From Polaromonas sp. OV174 (lineage in GTDB: Bacteria; Pseudomonadota; Gammaproteobacteria; Burkholderiales; Burkholderiaceae_C): a stretch of DNA of 64,000 nucleotides. The DNA is taken from positions 1-64,000 of the forward strand of contig NZ_FOKZ01000021.1 in the NCBI RefSeq assembly GCF_900112285.1, in the 5' to 3' direction. Below the pieces are notes generated by a model that was given only the letters and a program-made list of their open reading frames with translations, had not been told where the DNA came from and did not search any database. This document shows, in pieces, positions 8,667-17,110 of the stretch (positions within the stretch are counted from its first letter, which is position 1; every line of letters begins with the position of its first letter). The position numbers and the translations under genes are program-made.

Positions 8667-10589
8667 ATGAGCGAACAACTGATTACCCTGAGCGGCGGTG
8701 TTATACGGTCCACCCACCGGGTGGCCATGCGCGACGGCGTGCGCCTCGCGACGGACCTGTATCTGCCCGTGGATGCCCACGGTCCGTTGCCCGTGCTGCT
8801 GGAGCGCACTCCCTACGGCAAGGATGCCGAGGCCCGGCGCGAGCGCAGCGTGGCCGATCCACGGCCCCTGCGCCGCGGCGAGGCGGCGGCGCGCTTCGCG
8901 CAGGAAGGCTACGCCGTGGTGGTGCAGGACTGCCGCGGGCGCTTCGACTCTGAAGGCCAGTTCACCAAGTACCTGGGCGAGGCAAACGACGGCGCCGACA
9001 CCATGGCATGGATCACCGGCCAGCCCTGGTGCGACGGCAGCGTGGGCACCTATGGCCTGTCGTATGCCGCGCACACGCAGACGGCGCTGGCCAGCCAGCG
9101 GCCCCAGGGGCTCAAGGCCATGTTCCTGGAATGCGGGGGCTTTGCGAATGCGTACCGTGGCGGCATACGCCATGGCGGCGCGTTCGAGCTCAAGCAGGCG
9201 ACCTGGGCGTTTCGCAATGCCCAGAACGGCATCAATCACGATGACCCCGCCGCGCAGCAGGCCCTTGCGGCGGCCGACATTGGCGCCTGGTTCAAGCGCC
9301 TGCCCTGGACACGCGGCGACTCGCCGCTGCAATGGGTGCCCGAGTACGAGGACTACCTGTTCGAGCAATGGGAGCGCGGCAGCTTCGACGACTACTGGCG
9401 CCAGCCCGAGCTGTATGCGGCCGGGCATTACGCGGCGTTCGACGGCGTGGCCGTGATGCTGCTGTGCGGCTGGTGGGACCCCTATGCCCAGACCACGACC
9501 GACAACTACCTGGGCCTCTCGCGGCGCGCGCCCGGCCAGGCCCGGATGGTCTTGGGCCCGTGGACGCATGGCGAGCGCAGCGTCACCTACGCGGGCAACG
9601 TGGACTTCGGCCCCGCGGCCACGCTCGATGGTGCGCTGGCCGAGGACTATGTGCGCATGCGCCTGGCCTGGTTCGACCACTGGCTCAAGGGCCGGCCTAT
9701 GCCGCAGGGGCAGGACGCGGTGGTGCGCTACTTTCGCATGGGTGGCGGCTCTGGCCGGCGCACGCCGGCGGGGCGGCTCGACCACGGCGGCGGCTGGCAC
9801 ACTGCAGCGGACTGGCCAGTGCCTGGCACCCAGTTTGAACCCTGGTATTTGCACGCCAACGGCACACTAGCGTTGCAGCCTGCCGAACAGGACGGTGTGC
9901 TGGCGTATGAGTTCGATCCGTCCAACCCGGTGCCCACGATAGGCGGCTCCATCACGTCCGGCGAGCCGCTGATGACCGCCGGTGCCTACGACCAGCGTAC
10001 CCACGAAAACATATTCGGCGCGCGGCTTCCCCACGGACCACTGGCCGAACGCGAGGATGTGCTGGTGTTCGAGTCGGCGCCGCTGGCGCAGGATCTCGAA
10101 CTCACGGGGCCTGTGGTGATCAAGCTGTGGATTTCGTCGAGCGCACCCGACACGGATTTCACCGCCAAGCTCATCGACCTTTATCCACCCAGCGCCGATT
10201 ATCCGCAGGGTTATGCCATGAATCTCACGGACGGCATCCTGCGCTGCCGTTACCGGCGGTCCTGGGAACAGCCCGAACTTCTAGCGCCCGGTGAGGTGGC
10301 TGAAATCACGATCGAGCCCATGCCCACATCAAACCTGTTCAAGAAGGGGCACCGCATCCGCCTGGACATTTCAAGCAGCAATTTCCCACGCTTCGACGTG
10401 AATCCGAACACGGGCGCGCCGGAAGCCAGCGCCGGCCCCCGCCAGACGGCCTTCAACCGGGTCCATATGTCGCCGGGACGGCCCTCGCAGTTGCTGCTGC
10501 CGGTCGTGCCACTCCGTGCGCCGCTAGCGTCAGCCCCCGGTTTCGGCCACCCTCAACCAGATGTCGGTCATTCCGACTTGAACTCATAG
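8667..10589 (+). CDS. CocE/NonD-family (S15) hydrolase
   Basis: 640 residues, the usual length for the CocE/X-Pro dipeptidyl-peptidase family. The N-terminal alpha/beta-hydrolase domain carries MRDGVRLATDLYLP, the oxyanion-region RTPYGK, QDCRGRFDSEGQF and the nucleophile motif GLSYAAHTQ with Ser132. GPWTHG supplies the likely catalytic His. The C-terminal jelly-roll domain includes APDTDFTAKLIDLYPP and GHRIRLDISSSNFPRFD. No signal peptide, so cytoplasmic. Such enzymes cleave esters, beta-lactams or amides. It is third in the porin - Bug operon, eleven bases after the receptor gene. The true substrate cannot be read from the sequence. Confidence 0.9.
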   Translation: MSEQLITLSGGVIRSTHRVAMRDGVRLATDLYLPVDAHGPLPVLLERTPYGKDAEARRERSVADPRPLRRGEAAARFAQEGYAVVVQDCRGRFDSEGQFTKYLGEANDGADTMAWITGQPWCDGSVGTYGLSYAAHTQTALASQRPQGLKAMFLECGGFANAYRGGIRHGGAFELKQATWAFRNAQNGINHDDPAAQQALAAADIGAWFKRLPWTRGDSPLQWVPEYEDYLFEQWERGSFDDYWRQPELYAAGHYAAFDGVAVMLLCGWWDPYAQTTTDNYLGLSRRAPGQARMVLGPWTHGERSVTYAGNVDFGPAATLDGALAEDYVRMRLAWFDHWLKGRPMPQGQDAVVRYFRMGGGSGRRTPAGRLDHGGGWHTAADWPVPGTQFEPWYLHANGTLALQPAEQDGVLAYEFDPSNPVPTIGGSITSGEPLMTAGAYDQRTHENIFGARLPHGPLAEREDVLVFESAPLAQDLELTGPVVIKLWISSSAPDTDFTAKLIDLYPPSADYPQGYAMNLTDGILRCRYRRSWEQPELLAPGEVAEITIEPMPTSNLFKKGHRIRLDISSSNFPRFDVNPNTGAPEASAGPRQTAFNRVHMSPGRPSQLLLPVVPLRAPLASAPGFGHPQPDVGHSDLNS

Positions 10590-10597
10590 GAGCGATG

Positions 10598-10862
10598 ATG
10601 TCCATCAAGATAGGTGCAATGCTGGCTGCAGCAGCCATGGTGTTGGGGAGCACGGCAGCGGCAGCGCAACAAGCAACAGCGAATCCGACGGCGCAAGCAG
10701 AGGAAGGCAAGTTGTCCCCAAACTGGATCAATGCCAGCGTCCCCAATGGCTTTACGCTAGTGGCTGCGGGAGATCTCATCATCACCGAAGCGGTATCGCC
10801 GATGATGAAGCGCAAGTCCCCGGACTTGATCAAACTGTTGCAGAGTGCGGATGTCAGCTTCG
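10598..10862 (+). pseudogene. CapA-like protein, N-terminal fragment
   Basis: After a good ribosome site (AGGAG, overlapping the hydrolase stop), the frame encodes a signal peptide (MSIKIGAMLAAAAMVLGST), then LSPNWINASVPNGFTLVAAGD and LIITEAVSPMM, then LIKLLQSADVSFA. This matches the start of the CapA/PgsA metallophosphoesterase-like family, usually 350 residues or more. At about 10855-10866 the sequence switches to an antisense nucleotidyltransferase fragment, and the open frame continues into meaningless residues to 11167. The gene was probably the fourth member of the porin operon. The surviving ORF encodes a 189-residue chimera that is unlikely to be functional. Confidence 0.65.
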
Positions 10863-11065
10863 CTTGTATCCGAGGGGTCGAAATAGAAAAGGTCGTAGTC
10901 CTTGATTGCGGCCTCGGGCTCACACTCGGACTGGACATTCCAGACCGTCTGGAAAAGGCAGCTTGCTACCAGCCAACCGACGAGGAGCGCAAGCTCATCC
11001 CAGCGCTCAAGGATGGCGCGGTTGTGTGGGTTGCGGAGTACGTCAGTGAAGAAACGATCTTTCAT
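10860..11065 (-). pseudogene. Nucleotidyltransferase-family (PF06042-like) N-terminal fragment
   Basis: The minus strand reads MKDRFFTDVLRNPHNRAILE, then GWLVASCLFQTVWNVQ, then AAIKDYDLFYFDPSDTSEA. These are hallmark segments of the DUF925/PF06042 nucleotidyltransferase family, including the KDYD acidic motif. Only about 67 residues of a normally 180-200-residue protein remain. The fragment ends exactly where the CapA-like fragment begins on the other strand. A Met at 11065 could be the original start. Confidence 0.7.
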
Positions 11066-11134
11066 GGACGAACGTCCGTAAATGGCCGACTCCGGCCTGA
11101 GGTGGAACTGCAGTTTACGACCGCTTCCGATGGC

Positions 11135-11155
11135 GGATTCAACCGGTCGATGCAA
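11135..11155. repeat. IS30-type terminal inverted repeat
   Basis: GGATTCAACCGGTCGATGCA matches the usual IS30-family end and overlaps the transposase stop codon (TGA at 11139-11141 on the minus strand). A 17-base piece of it, GATTCAACCGGTCGATG, recurs at about 20031-20047. Confidence 0.6.
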
Positions 11156-12074
11156 CAAGTTGGCTGAATCGTTCAGCGGGCGTCTCGTAGTTTAGAGTTT
11201 TCCTTGGGCGCTCGTTCAGTTTTCTCGCAATTGCATTTAGCTGTGCCTGCGAGTAATGCGAGATGTCGATTCCCTTGGGGAAGTACTGCCGCAATAGTCC
11301 GTTCGTATTTTCATTGCTCCCTCGCTGCCAAGGGCTCTGGGGATCACAGAAATAAACGCTGATGTCAGTGGCCAATGTGAAACGCTTGTGGCCCGCCATT
11401 TCATGACCCCGATCCCAAGTCAACGACTTGTAGAGTTCCTGGGGTAGCTTGCGAGCATTTTTGATCAGTGCATTGATGACCGTCTGGGTATCTTTGCTGG
11501 CAACCTTCACCAGCATCACGTAACGCGTCTGACGCTCAACCAGTGTCGCAACCTGGGTGTTGAGGCTACCAAACAGCAAATCGCCTTCCCAGTGGCCCGG
11601 TACGGCCCGATCATCCGCCGAGGCTGGACGCTCACTGATGGATACGGCGTTGGTGATCTTGCCGTGGTTGTCTGTCTTTTGGGTGTGGTGGCGCGAACGG
11701 CGCATGGCCCTGGTGCGCCTCAAATGTTGCTGCAGTTCTTTCTTCAGGGCACCGCGGGCCTGTATGAAGAGACTTCGATAGATGGTTTCGTGTGACACCT
11801 GATAGTTCTCGTCGTCCGCATAAGCCTGCTTTAGCCATCCAGCAATTTGCTGTGGTGACCATTGCAATTGGAGCTTACCAGCCACGATGTTCGCCAGCTT
11901 GCGCTTCTCCACCAGCTTGCAAGTCTTGGGGCGACACGCCCGATCCCAAGTCGCCAGGTCGGCCTGGGTCGCGCGGTAGCAGCCTTGGCCACCGTTGCGC
12001 TGGATCTCACGGCTGCCTCTCGAATCACCTAGTCCCATATGCGGACATTGCAGACGCTCTGCACCTAGTAGCAC
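11139..12074 (-). pseudogene. IS30-family transposase, N-terminally truncated
   Basis: The DDE catalytic core is intact in sequence: GHWEGDLLFG (first Asp), LTWDRGHEM (second Asp) and SNENTNGLLRQYFPKG (Glu), with LQLQWSPQQIAGWLKQ upstream. The N-terminal helix-turn-helix expected before SREIQRNGG is missing or scrambled: residues before about 12020 do not resemble the family, and no left-hand inverted repeat is visible before the neighbouring reductase gene. The element therefore looks 5'-truncated and probably cannot move by itself. It sits directly against the broken CapA/nucleotidyltransferase junction. Confidence 0.85.
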
Positions 12075-12089
12075 CCCGGTCTGGTCAGC

Positions 12090-13184
12090 TCATCCCGGCA
12101 CACCGGATTGTTGCGCAAGGGTCGGATAGTCGGTGTAGCCCTTTGAGCCTGGCGTGTAGAACGTCGCCATATCTACGGTATTCAGCGCCGATTCGGCTCG
12201 CATGCGCTCCACCAGGTCGGGGTTGGCGAGGAAAGGACGGGCGAAGGCGATGAGGTCTGCCTGACCCGCCTGAAGCGTCGCTTGCGCAGAGCTGCGATCG
12301 AAACCTCCGGCCAGGATGAACACACCCTGAAAGGCAGCACGAAGCCGCGCTTTCAACTCGGCCGGCACGGGCGGTGCGCCCATGGCGGAATGGTCCAGCA
12401 GGTGCACGTACTGCAGGTCCAGCTTCGACAGTTCCTGAACGAGCGCCAGGTACTGAGCATCGACGTCGGAGAACACGCCCGTGCCCTGGAGCGCGCCATA
12501 GGGCGACAGGCGAATCCCTACGCGATGGGCCCCGATGGCGGCTACCGTGGCACGGGCGACCGCTAGCGCAAAGCGATTGCGACCTTCGATGCTGCCGCCG
12601 TAGGCATCGGTGCGCTGGTTCACATTGGCGTTCAGAAATTGTTCGATCAGATAGCCGTTCGCTGCATGCACTTCGACGCCATCGAAGCCTGCTTCGATGG
12701 CGAGCTGGGCCGACTTGGCATACTCCCCTACGGCATGGGCAATGTCTTCTGTGGTCATTGCGCGTGGAGCGCTGTGCGGCTGCATGCCCTGTGCGTCGGT
12801 GTACATCTCGCCGGGGCACACATTGGCCATCGGCGCGAGCACTTCCGCGCCCGCAGGCAGGTTGGCCGTGTGGGTTACGCGGCCGGTATGCATCAGTTGC
12901 ACGATGATCTTGCCGCCCTTGGCGTGAACCGCATCGGTGACCGCCTTCCATCCGCGCACCTGCGCATCATTGAAGAGCCCCGGGATGCGCGCGTAACCCA
13001 GGCCGTTGGGCGACGGCGAGGTGCCCTCGGTGATGATCAGGCCAGCCGTTGCACGCTGGCCGTAGTAGTCGGCCATCAATGCATTGGGGGTGTTGGCATC
13101 AACGGCGCGGCTGCGCGTCATCGGCGCCATGACGGCGCGGTTGGCGAGTTGAATCGAGGGGGTGACGAGAGGGTCGAAGAGCAT
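12090..13184 (-). CDS. Old Yellow Enzyme-type alkene reductase (NemA-like)
   Basis: 364 residues, an FMN-dependent (beta/alpha)8 ene reductase. Visible hallmarks are NRAVMAPMTRSRA for flavin contacts, VQLMHTGR, VHAANGYLIEQFLN with the substrate-binding His and Asn pair, DAYGGS, and the phosphate-binding end GGFDRSSAQATL. These enzymes reduce activated C=C bonds or nitro-esters using NAD(P)H. It is the last gene of a same-strand series TetR, small ORF, quinone oxidoreductase, SDR, reductase, about 70 bases after the SDR. That context suggests defence against electrophiles or quinones. The truncated IS30 lies just downstream. Confidence 0.93.
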   Translation of the reverse strand: MLFDPLVTPSIQLANRAVMAPMTRSRAVDANTPNALMADYYGQRATAGLIITEGTSPSPNGLGYARIPGLFNDAQVRGWKAVTDAVHAKGGKIIVQLMHTGRVTHTANLPAGAEVLAPMANVCPGEMYTDAQGMQPHSAPRAMTTEDIAHAVGEYAKSAQLAIEAGFDGVEVHAANGYLIEQFLNANVNQRTDAYGGSIEGRNRFALAVARATVAAIGAHRVGIRLSPYGALQGTGVFSDVDAQYLALVQELSKLDLQYVHLLDHSAMGAPPVPAELKARLRAAFQGVFILAGGFDRSSAQATLQAGQADLIAFARPFLANPDLVERMRAESALNTVDMATFYTPGSKGYTDYPTLAQQSGVPG

Positions 13185-13255
13185 GGGGTTCCTTGGATGG
13201 ACGGGTGGCGATCTGGTTGAGGGAAGTGGGTTGGCGAGGTTGACCGAGGTGTCCC

Positions 13256-13960
13256 TCAGGACGCTTGCGGCAGATAGCTCGGCCGGGCGGCCGTCAAACC
13301 CAGCTTGACCCGCTGGGTGATCGCGTCTGCCAGCACCTCGTCGGCGCCGGATTCGATGCCGTCAAGCGCGCGCTTGACGATCTCCTCGGAGCTGGATTTC
13401 GGGGCTTCCAGCCCGCGTGTGAGGTCGGTATCCACATAGGCCATGTGCAGGCCGAGAACCTGCGTCTTCTGCGCGGCAAGTTCGTTTCGTAGCGCGTTGG
13501 TCAGGGACCATGCTGCGGACTTGCTGGCTGCGTAAGCGGCCAATTCGCCGCCGTTCAGCCAGGAGGCGACGGACAAGACATTGAGCAGCGCGCCACCGCC
13601 GTTGGCCTTGAGAATCGGCGCAAACGCCTTACTCATGCGCAACACGCCGAAAAAATTGGTCTCAAAGATGCGCCGTGCGACGTCTTCGCTGTCGGCCGCC
13701 AGAAAGCCGCCAGGCTGGGCAATACCGGCGTTGTTGATGACCAGCGTCACATCCGATGCCAGCGCGGCGGCGGCAGCCACATCTTCGGGCTTGTTGACGT
13801 CAAGTCGCAGGGCTTGCACGCCGGATTGGGTGACGGCCTGCGGATCCCGCGCGCCAGCGTAGACCTTGCGGGCGCCACGGGCGAGCAGCTCGTGAGCGAA
13901 AGCTTGGCCGATGCCGCGATTGGCACCCGTGACAAGAACAACAGCGTTTTTGATTTGCAT
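13256..13960 (-). CDS. Short-chain dehydrogenase/reductase (SDR)
   Basis: 234 residues. The start at 13960 has GGAG six bases upstream. The Rossmann motif is TGANRGIGQAF near residue 10, LVINNAGIAQPGG follows, and the catalytic Tyr and Lys are in AAYAASKSAAWSL. It is a cytoplasmic NAD(P)-dependent oxidoreductase of unknown substrate. It starts 31 bases downstream of the quinone oxidoreductase gene on the same strand and is likely co-transcribed with it under the TetR regulator at 15.8 kb. Confidence 0.92.
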   Translation of the reverse strand: MQIKNAVVLVTGANRGIGQAFAHELLARGARKVYAGARDPQAVTQSGVQALRLDVNKPEDVAAAAALASDVTLVINNAGIAQPGGFLAADSEDVARRIFETNFFGVLRMSKAFAPILKANGGGALLNVLSVASWLNGGELAAYAASKSAAWSLTNALRNELAAQKTQVLGLHMAYVDTDLTRGLEAPKSSSEEIVKRALDGIESGADEVLADAITQRVKLGLTAARPSYLPQAS

Positions 13961-13991
13961 GAGAAAACTCCAGTGGTTAGGGAAAACAGGC

Positions 13992-14993
13992 TCACTTGAC
14001 CTTGACAACAACCTTGCCCTTTGCGCGGCCTGAATCGACGTAGGTCATGGCCTCGGGGGTGGATTCGAACGGGAAGACCTTGTCGATCACGGGGCGGATC
14101 GCACCCCCTTCGATGAGACGGGTGATCTCCCGCAGCTGGGCGCCGTTCGCTTTCATGAAGAGGAAGGCGTAGCCAACGCCCAGGCCTCGCGCCTTTCGCC
14201 GGACGCCCGCGCTCAGCAGCCTCATGACCAGTCTGACGAACCCGGGGGCCGCGATCTCCTTGCCAAACTCGGGAGCCGGCGGTCCGGAGATGGAAATGAG
14301 CTGACCGCCACGCTTGAGTACGCGCAGGGATTTTGCTAGCGTCTTGCCATCCTGGCTGTGCAAAACGATGTCGTAGTCGCGCAAGACGCTCTCGAAGTCC
14401 TGCGTCTTGTAGTCGATGACGACATCCGCGCCCAGGCGCTTCACGAGCGCGACGTTGGCCGTGCTCGTCGTCGTGGCAACGGTGGCGCCCAGCTGTTTGG
14501 CCAGCTGGATGGCGAACGTGCCGACGCCGCCGGAGCCGGCCTGGATGAAGACTTTCTGCCCTTTCTTCAGTTCGCCCTGCTCGACCAGTGCCTGCCAGGC
14601 CGTCAGGCCCACCAGGGGAATAGACGCGGCCTCCTCCATCGTGAGGCCCTGGGGCTTGAGCGCCAGGGAGGCTTCCTTGACCGGGACGAATTCGGCGAAC
14701 GTACCGATCCGGAAGTCGTCCGCTCGTGCATACACCTCGTCGCCCGACTTGAACTGCCGCACACGCGAACCGACCTTGACCACCACCCCGGCCACATCGT
14801 GCCCCAGGATGAGGGGCAGGCGATAGGGCAGGATGAGCTTGAACGCGCCGTCCCTGATCCTGGCGTCCAGCTGGTTCACGCCCGCCGCATGGACCTGAAC
14901 CAGAACCTCGTCATCGCGCAATTCCGGTTCCAGCATGTCGGCCAAGCGCAAAGCGCGCTTTTTCCCGTAGCGCTCGAGAATGAATGCTTTCAT
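13992..14993 (-). CDS. Zeta-crystallin-like NADP(H):quinone oxidoreductase (MDR family)
   Basis: 333 residues. It belongs to the medium-chain dehydrogenase superfamily without zinc: the first half has VHAAGVNQLDARIRDGAF and LILGHDVAGVVVKVGSRV, and none of the zinc-binding cysteines. The nucleotide-binding motif is AGSGGVGTFAIQLAKQLGA. Such enzymes reduce quinones or alpha,beta-unsaturated ketones with NADPH. Its ATG overlaps the stop of a small upstream ORF (ATGA), which suggests translational coupling. It is part of the TetR-controlled redox set. Confidence 0.92.
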   Translation of the reverse strand: MKAFILERYGKKRALRLADMLEPELRDDEVLVQVHAAGVNQLDARIRDGAFKLILPYRLPLILGHDVAGVVVKVGSRVRQFKSGDEVYARADDFRIGTFAEFVPVKEASLALKPQGLTMEEAASIPLVGLTAWQALVEQGELKKGQKVFIQAGSGGVGTFAIQLAKQLGATVATTTSTANVALVKRLGADVVIDYKTQDFESVLRDYDIVLHSQDGKTLAKSLRVLKRGGQLISISGPPAPEFGKEIAAPGFVRLVMRLLSAGVRRKARGLGVGYAFLFMKANGAQLREITRLIEGGAIRPVIDKVFPFESTPEAMTYVDSGRAKGKVVVKVK

Positions 14994-15145
14994 GGTTTTT
15001 CCTTATTCCTGGTGCATCCAAGCTTGCGAATGGTCCAAGGCGGCCGGCCGATATCGGCGCGTGTCCTGTGCTTCCTGCCGGTGTCGGCTCCTGCGGTTGA
15101 GGCTGCTTGGCCAGCGAGCAGCAGCGTGGGGATGATTGATGACAT
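14990..15145 (-). CDS. Hypothetical 51-residue protein coupled to the quinone oxidoreductase
   Basis: A small frame starting MSSIIPTLLLAGQAASTAGA, preceded by a strong ribosome site (GAAAGGAG, spacing six) and ending in a TGA that overlaps the ATG of the next gene. The first 20 residues are mildly hydrophobic and the rest is basic. I recognise no family. It could be a leader that helps translation of the oxidoreductase or a real small protein. The ribosome site and the stop/start overlap are the only support. Confidence 0.45.
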   Translation of the reverse strand: MSSIIPTLLLAGQAASTAGADTGRKHRTRADIGRPPWTIRKLGCTRNKEKP

Positions 15146-15215
15146 GTGTGCTCCTTTCTCAATGACTGCATTGCCAAACAGAATGACTCGCCAAGAGACA
15201 GAATTTTTGCATCGC

Positions 15216-15229
15216 ATGATGATCGTCAT
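15216..15229. promoter_or_regulatory. Candidate TetR operator upstream of the redox operon
   Basis: ATGATGATCGTCAT shares 10 of 14 bases, including both outer half-sites (ATGATG and TCAT), with the sequence over the tetR start at 15855-15868. It lies between tetR and the small ORF that begins the redox genes. Inference from the shared symmetry. Confidence 0.4.
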
Positions 15230-15268
15230 ATATTTATGCGAACGAAAAGAAGGTGTGTCTCAGTGGAT

Positions 15269-15856
15269 TCAGGCGGGGGGCAGATGCTTCAATGCGGCCG
15301 CGCACAGGCTGTCCGATAGCGCGGGTTCGTCGACTGCACGAGCCAGCAGCAATGTGCCCACCATGGTCGCGACAGTCACGAGGGCGCGTTCGTGGGCGCC
15401 GGGTTGCCCCCAGTCAGGCGACTGACGGGCGACAAGATCGATCATTTCCTTGATGTGCCGGGTGGTCACGCGGCGGACTTCGGGGGCCTGGCGAGGCGTC
15501 TCCGAGCCCAGCGCGGCCAGGGGACATCCCATTTCAATCTGCTCCAGGTGCTCCCGCGAGAGGTAGCTGCGAAGCATGGATGCCAAGGCCTGCGCGGAGG
15601 GCACGCTGGCGACAACCTCCGCCACTACGGCGGCTGACTCCGCGCACGCCCGACCCGCTGCTTCCGCCAGCATGGCCTCGCGCGACGCGAAGTGGGCGTA
15701 GAAGGCGCCATGGGTCAGGCCGGCCTCCTTCATGATGTCGGCGACTCCGGTACCGTCGTAGCCGCTACGGCGGATCGCCCGTGCAGCTGCGGACACGATG
15801 CGCTCGTGCGAGGCCTCCTTGGCTGCCGTTCTGACGTTGTGCTTCGTATTTGACAT
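15269..15856 (-). CDS. TetR-family transcriptional regulator
   Basis: 195 residues from MSNTKHN at 15856. The N-terminal helix-turn-helix reads RIVSAAARAIRRSGYDGTGV, then ADIMKEAGLTHGAFYAHFAS and REAMLAEA, typical of TetR. The C-terminal ligand domain includes GCPLAALGSE, as in the YcdC/AefR-like group. It is first in a same-strand series leading into quinone oxidoreductase, SDR and alkene reductase, so it probably represses them and itself. A palindrome overlaps its own start codon. The likely inducer would be an electrophile or quinone, by analogy with NemR-type systems. Confidence 0.92.
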   Translation of the reverse strand: MSNTKHNVRTAAKEASHERIVSAAARAIRRSGYDGTGVADIMKEAGLTHGAFYAHFASREAMLAEAAGRACAESAAVVAEVVASVPSAQALASMLRSYLSREHLEQIEMGCPLAALGSETPRQAPEVRRVTTRHIKEMIDLVARQSPDWGQPGAHERALVTVATMVGTLLLARAVDEPALSDSLCAAALKHLPPA

Positions 15857-15868
15857 GATGCATATCAT
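15855..15868. promoter_or_regulatory. Candidate TetR autoregulatory operator
   Basis: ATGAT-GCAT-ATCAT is a perfect five-base inverted repeat overlapping the tetR start codon. A related site lies at 15216-15229. Confidence 0.45.
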
Positions 15869-16095
15869 ACGACATTTTGCGAAACACGTACTGAGATGTT
15901 TTTGGAAGCGCCGACAGTCGGCCCTGCGCAAGCGCAAGGGGTGTTGCCCCCCCCTAGTGAGAAGTGTTGCGCTGTAATTGAGCAGCGAAAAACTTATACC
16001 TGGCCAGGGAAATTGCGGGTTTTAGCCTAGTTGGAGCTGGTCAGAGAATGAATGACGTACTTGGTCAAATCTGCGCCGGCGCCAGCAGAGTAGGC

Positions 16096-17079
16096 TTACT
16101 CAGCAGTCTCGCCAGAATCCTTGATAACCTTGGTCCATCGCTCCATCTCGCCTTGAACGAATGTCTTGTGGCCAGCCGGAGCGAGTCTCGAGTCCGTTAC
16201 AACCCGCAATCCGAGGGCCTCCTGGCGTTTGATCAGGTCTGGGTCCTTTAGGGCTGTTCGCATCGCTGCATTCAAGCGCGCCAATACATCGGGAGGTGTG
16301 CCGCGCGGCGCGTAAAGCCCATGCCAAACCGTGACGTTGAAGCCCGGGAGACCCGCCTCGGACAGTGTCGGTGTCTGCGCAAGAGACGGCAGGGCGAGGC
16401 GGTCCGTGCTGCTAACGCCATAAACCTTTACCTTGTTGCCTTCGATCTGCGGCACTGCGTTGGTAGCCTGTTCACACATCAGGTCCACCTGGCCGCCTAT
16501 CAGGTCCGTCATGGCCGGGGCGGTACCCTTATAAGGAACCGTGGTCATTTTGGATTTCAGCGCGCTTTGCAGCATCAGCCCGCAAAGGTGGGATGCCGAC
16601 CCTACGCCGGCATTGGCGAGATTCACACGCCCGTCAGAATCTGCCATCCATTTTCTCAATTCACTCAAATTGTTGGCGGCCAGCGTCGTTCTGCCTATCA
16701 GCACGGAAGGCGCTTCGTTGATCAGGCCGAGATACTCGAAGTCGGTCAGCGTGTTGTAGGGCAACTTTTTATAGAGCGCCGGCGCGGTGGCCAGACCAAT
16801 ATGGTGAACCAATAGCGTGTAGCCGTCCGGCTTGGCACGTGCGACGCGCGCTGCACCGATAGTCCCGCCGGCGCCGGCGGTGTTGTCAACAATGATGGTT
16901 TGGCCCAGCGGTTTTCGCAAGGCTTCCGCGAGGTCGCGAGCGATTTTGTCGCTTGGGCCGCCCGCCGCGAAGGGCACCACCAGGGTGACCGGTTTATCGG
17001 GGAACTGAGCCCAGGCCGCATGGGTAAATACGGCCAGGCTTGCCCCTGCGATCGTCAGATTCCGTTTGAGATTTTTCAT
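16096..17079 (-). CDS. Bug/TctC-family receptor beside D-tartrate dehydratase
   Basis: 327 residues starting at 17079 behind GGAG. The signal peptide (MKNLKRNLTIAGASLAVFTH, cleaved near AWA) is followed by FPDKPVTLVVPFAAGGPSDK, VDNTAGAGGTIG, VPYKGTAPAMTDLIGGQVDL and a closing EMERWTKVIKD. It starts 31 bases downstream of the D-tartrate dehydratase gene on the same strand. Tartrate or another hydroxy-diacid is thus a good candidate ligand, since Bug proteins are known to bind such carboxylates. No TctAB membrane components are in the window. Confidence 0.92.
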   Translation of the reverse strand: MKNLKRNLTIAGASLAVFTHAAWAQFPDKPVTLVVPFAAGGPSDKIARDLAEALRKPLGQTIIVDNTAGAGGTIGAARVARAKPDGYTLLVHHIGLATAPALYKKLPYNTLTDFEYLGLINEAPSVLIGRTTLAANNLSELRKWMADSDGRVNLANAGVGSASHLCGLMLQSALKSKMTTVPYKGTAPAMTDLIGGQVDLMCEQATNAVPQIEGNKVKVYGVSSTDRLALPSLAQTPTLSEAGLPGFNVTVWHGLYAPRGTPPDVLARLNAAMRTALKDPDLIKRQEALGLRVVTDSRLAPAGHKTFVQGEMERWTKVIKDSGETAE

Positions 17080-17110
17080 GTCTTTGTCTCCGTTGTATTT
17101 ATCGAACGAA

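Noticed and set aside
8532..9854. Long minus-strand open frame opposite the CocE hydrolase
   Set aside because: It is a high-GC antisense shadow of a clearly conserved plus-strand gene, with His/Arg-rich composition and no family motif.
1051..17079. Three Bug/TctC genes considered as parts of TctABC tripartite transporters
   Set aside because: No TctA or TctB membrane gene is present near any of them; they are orphan receptors.
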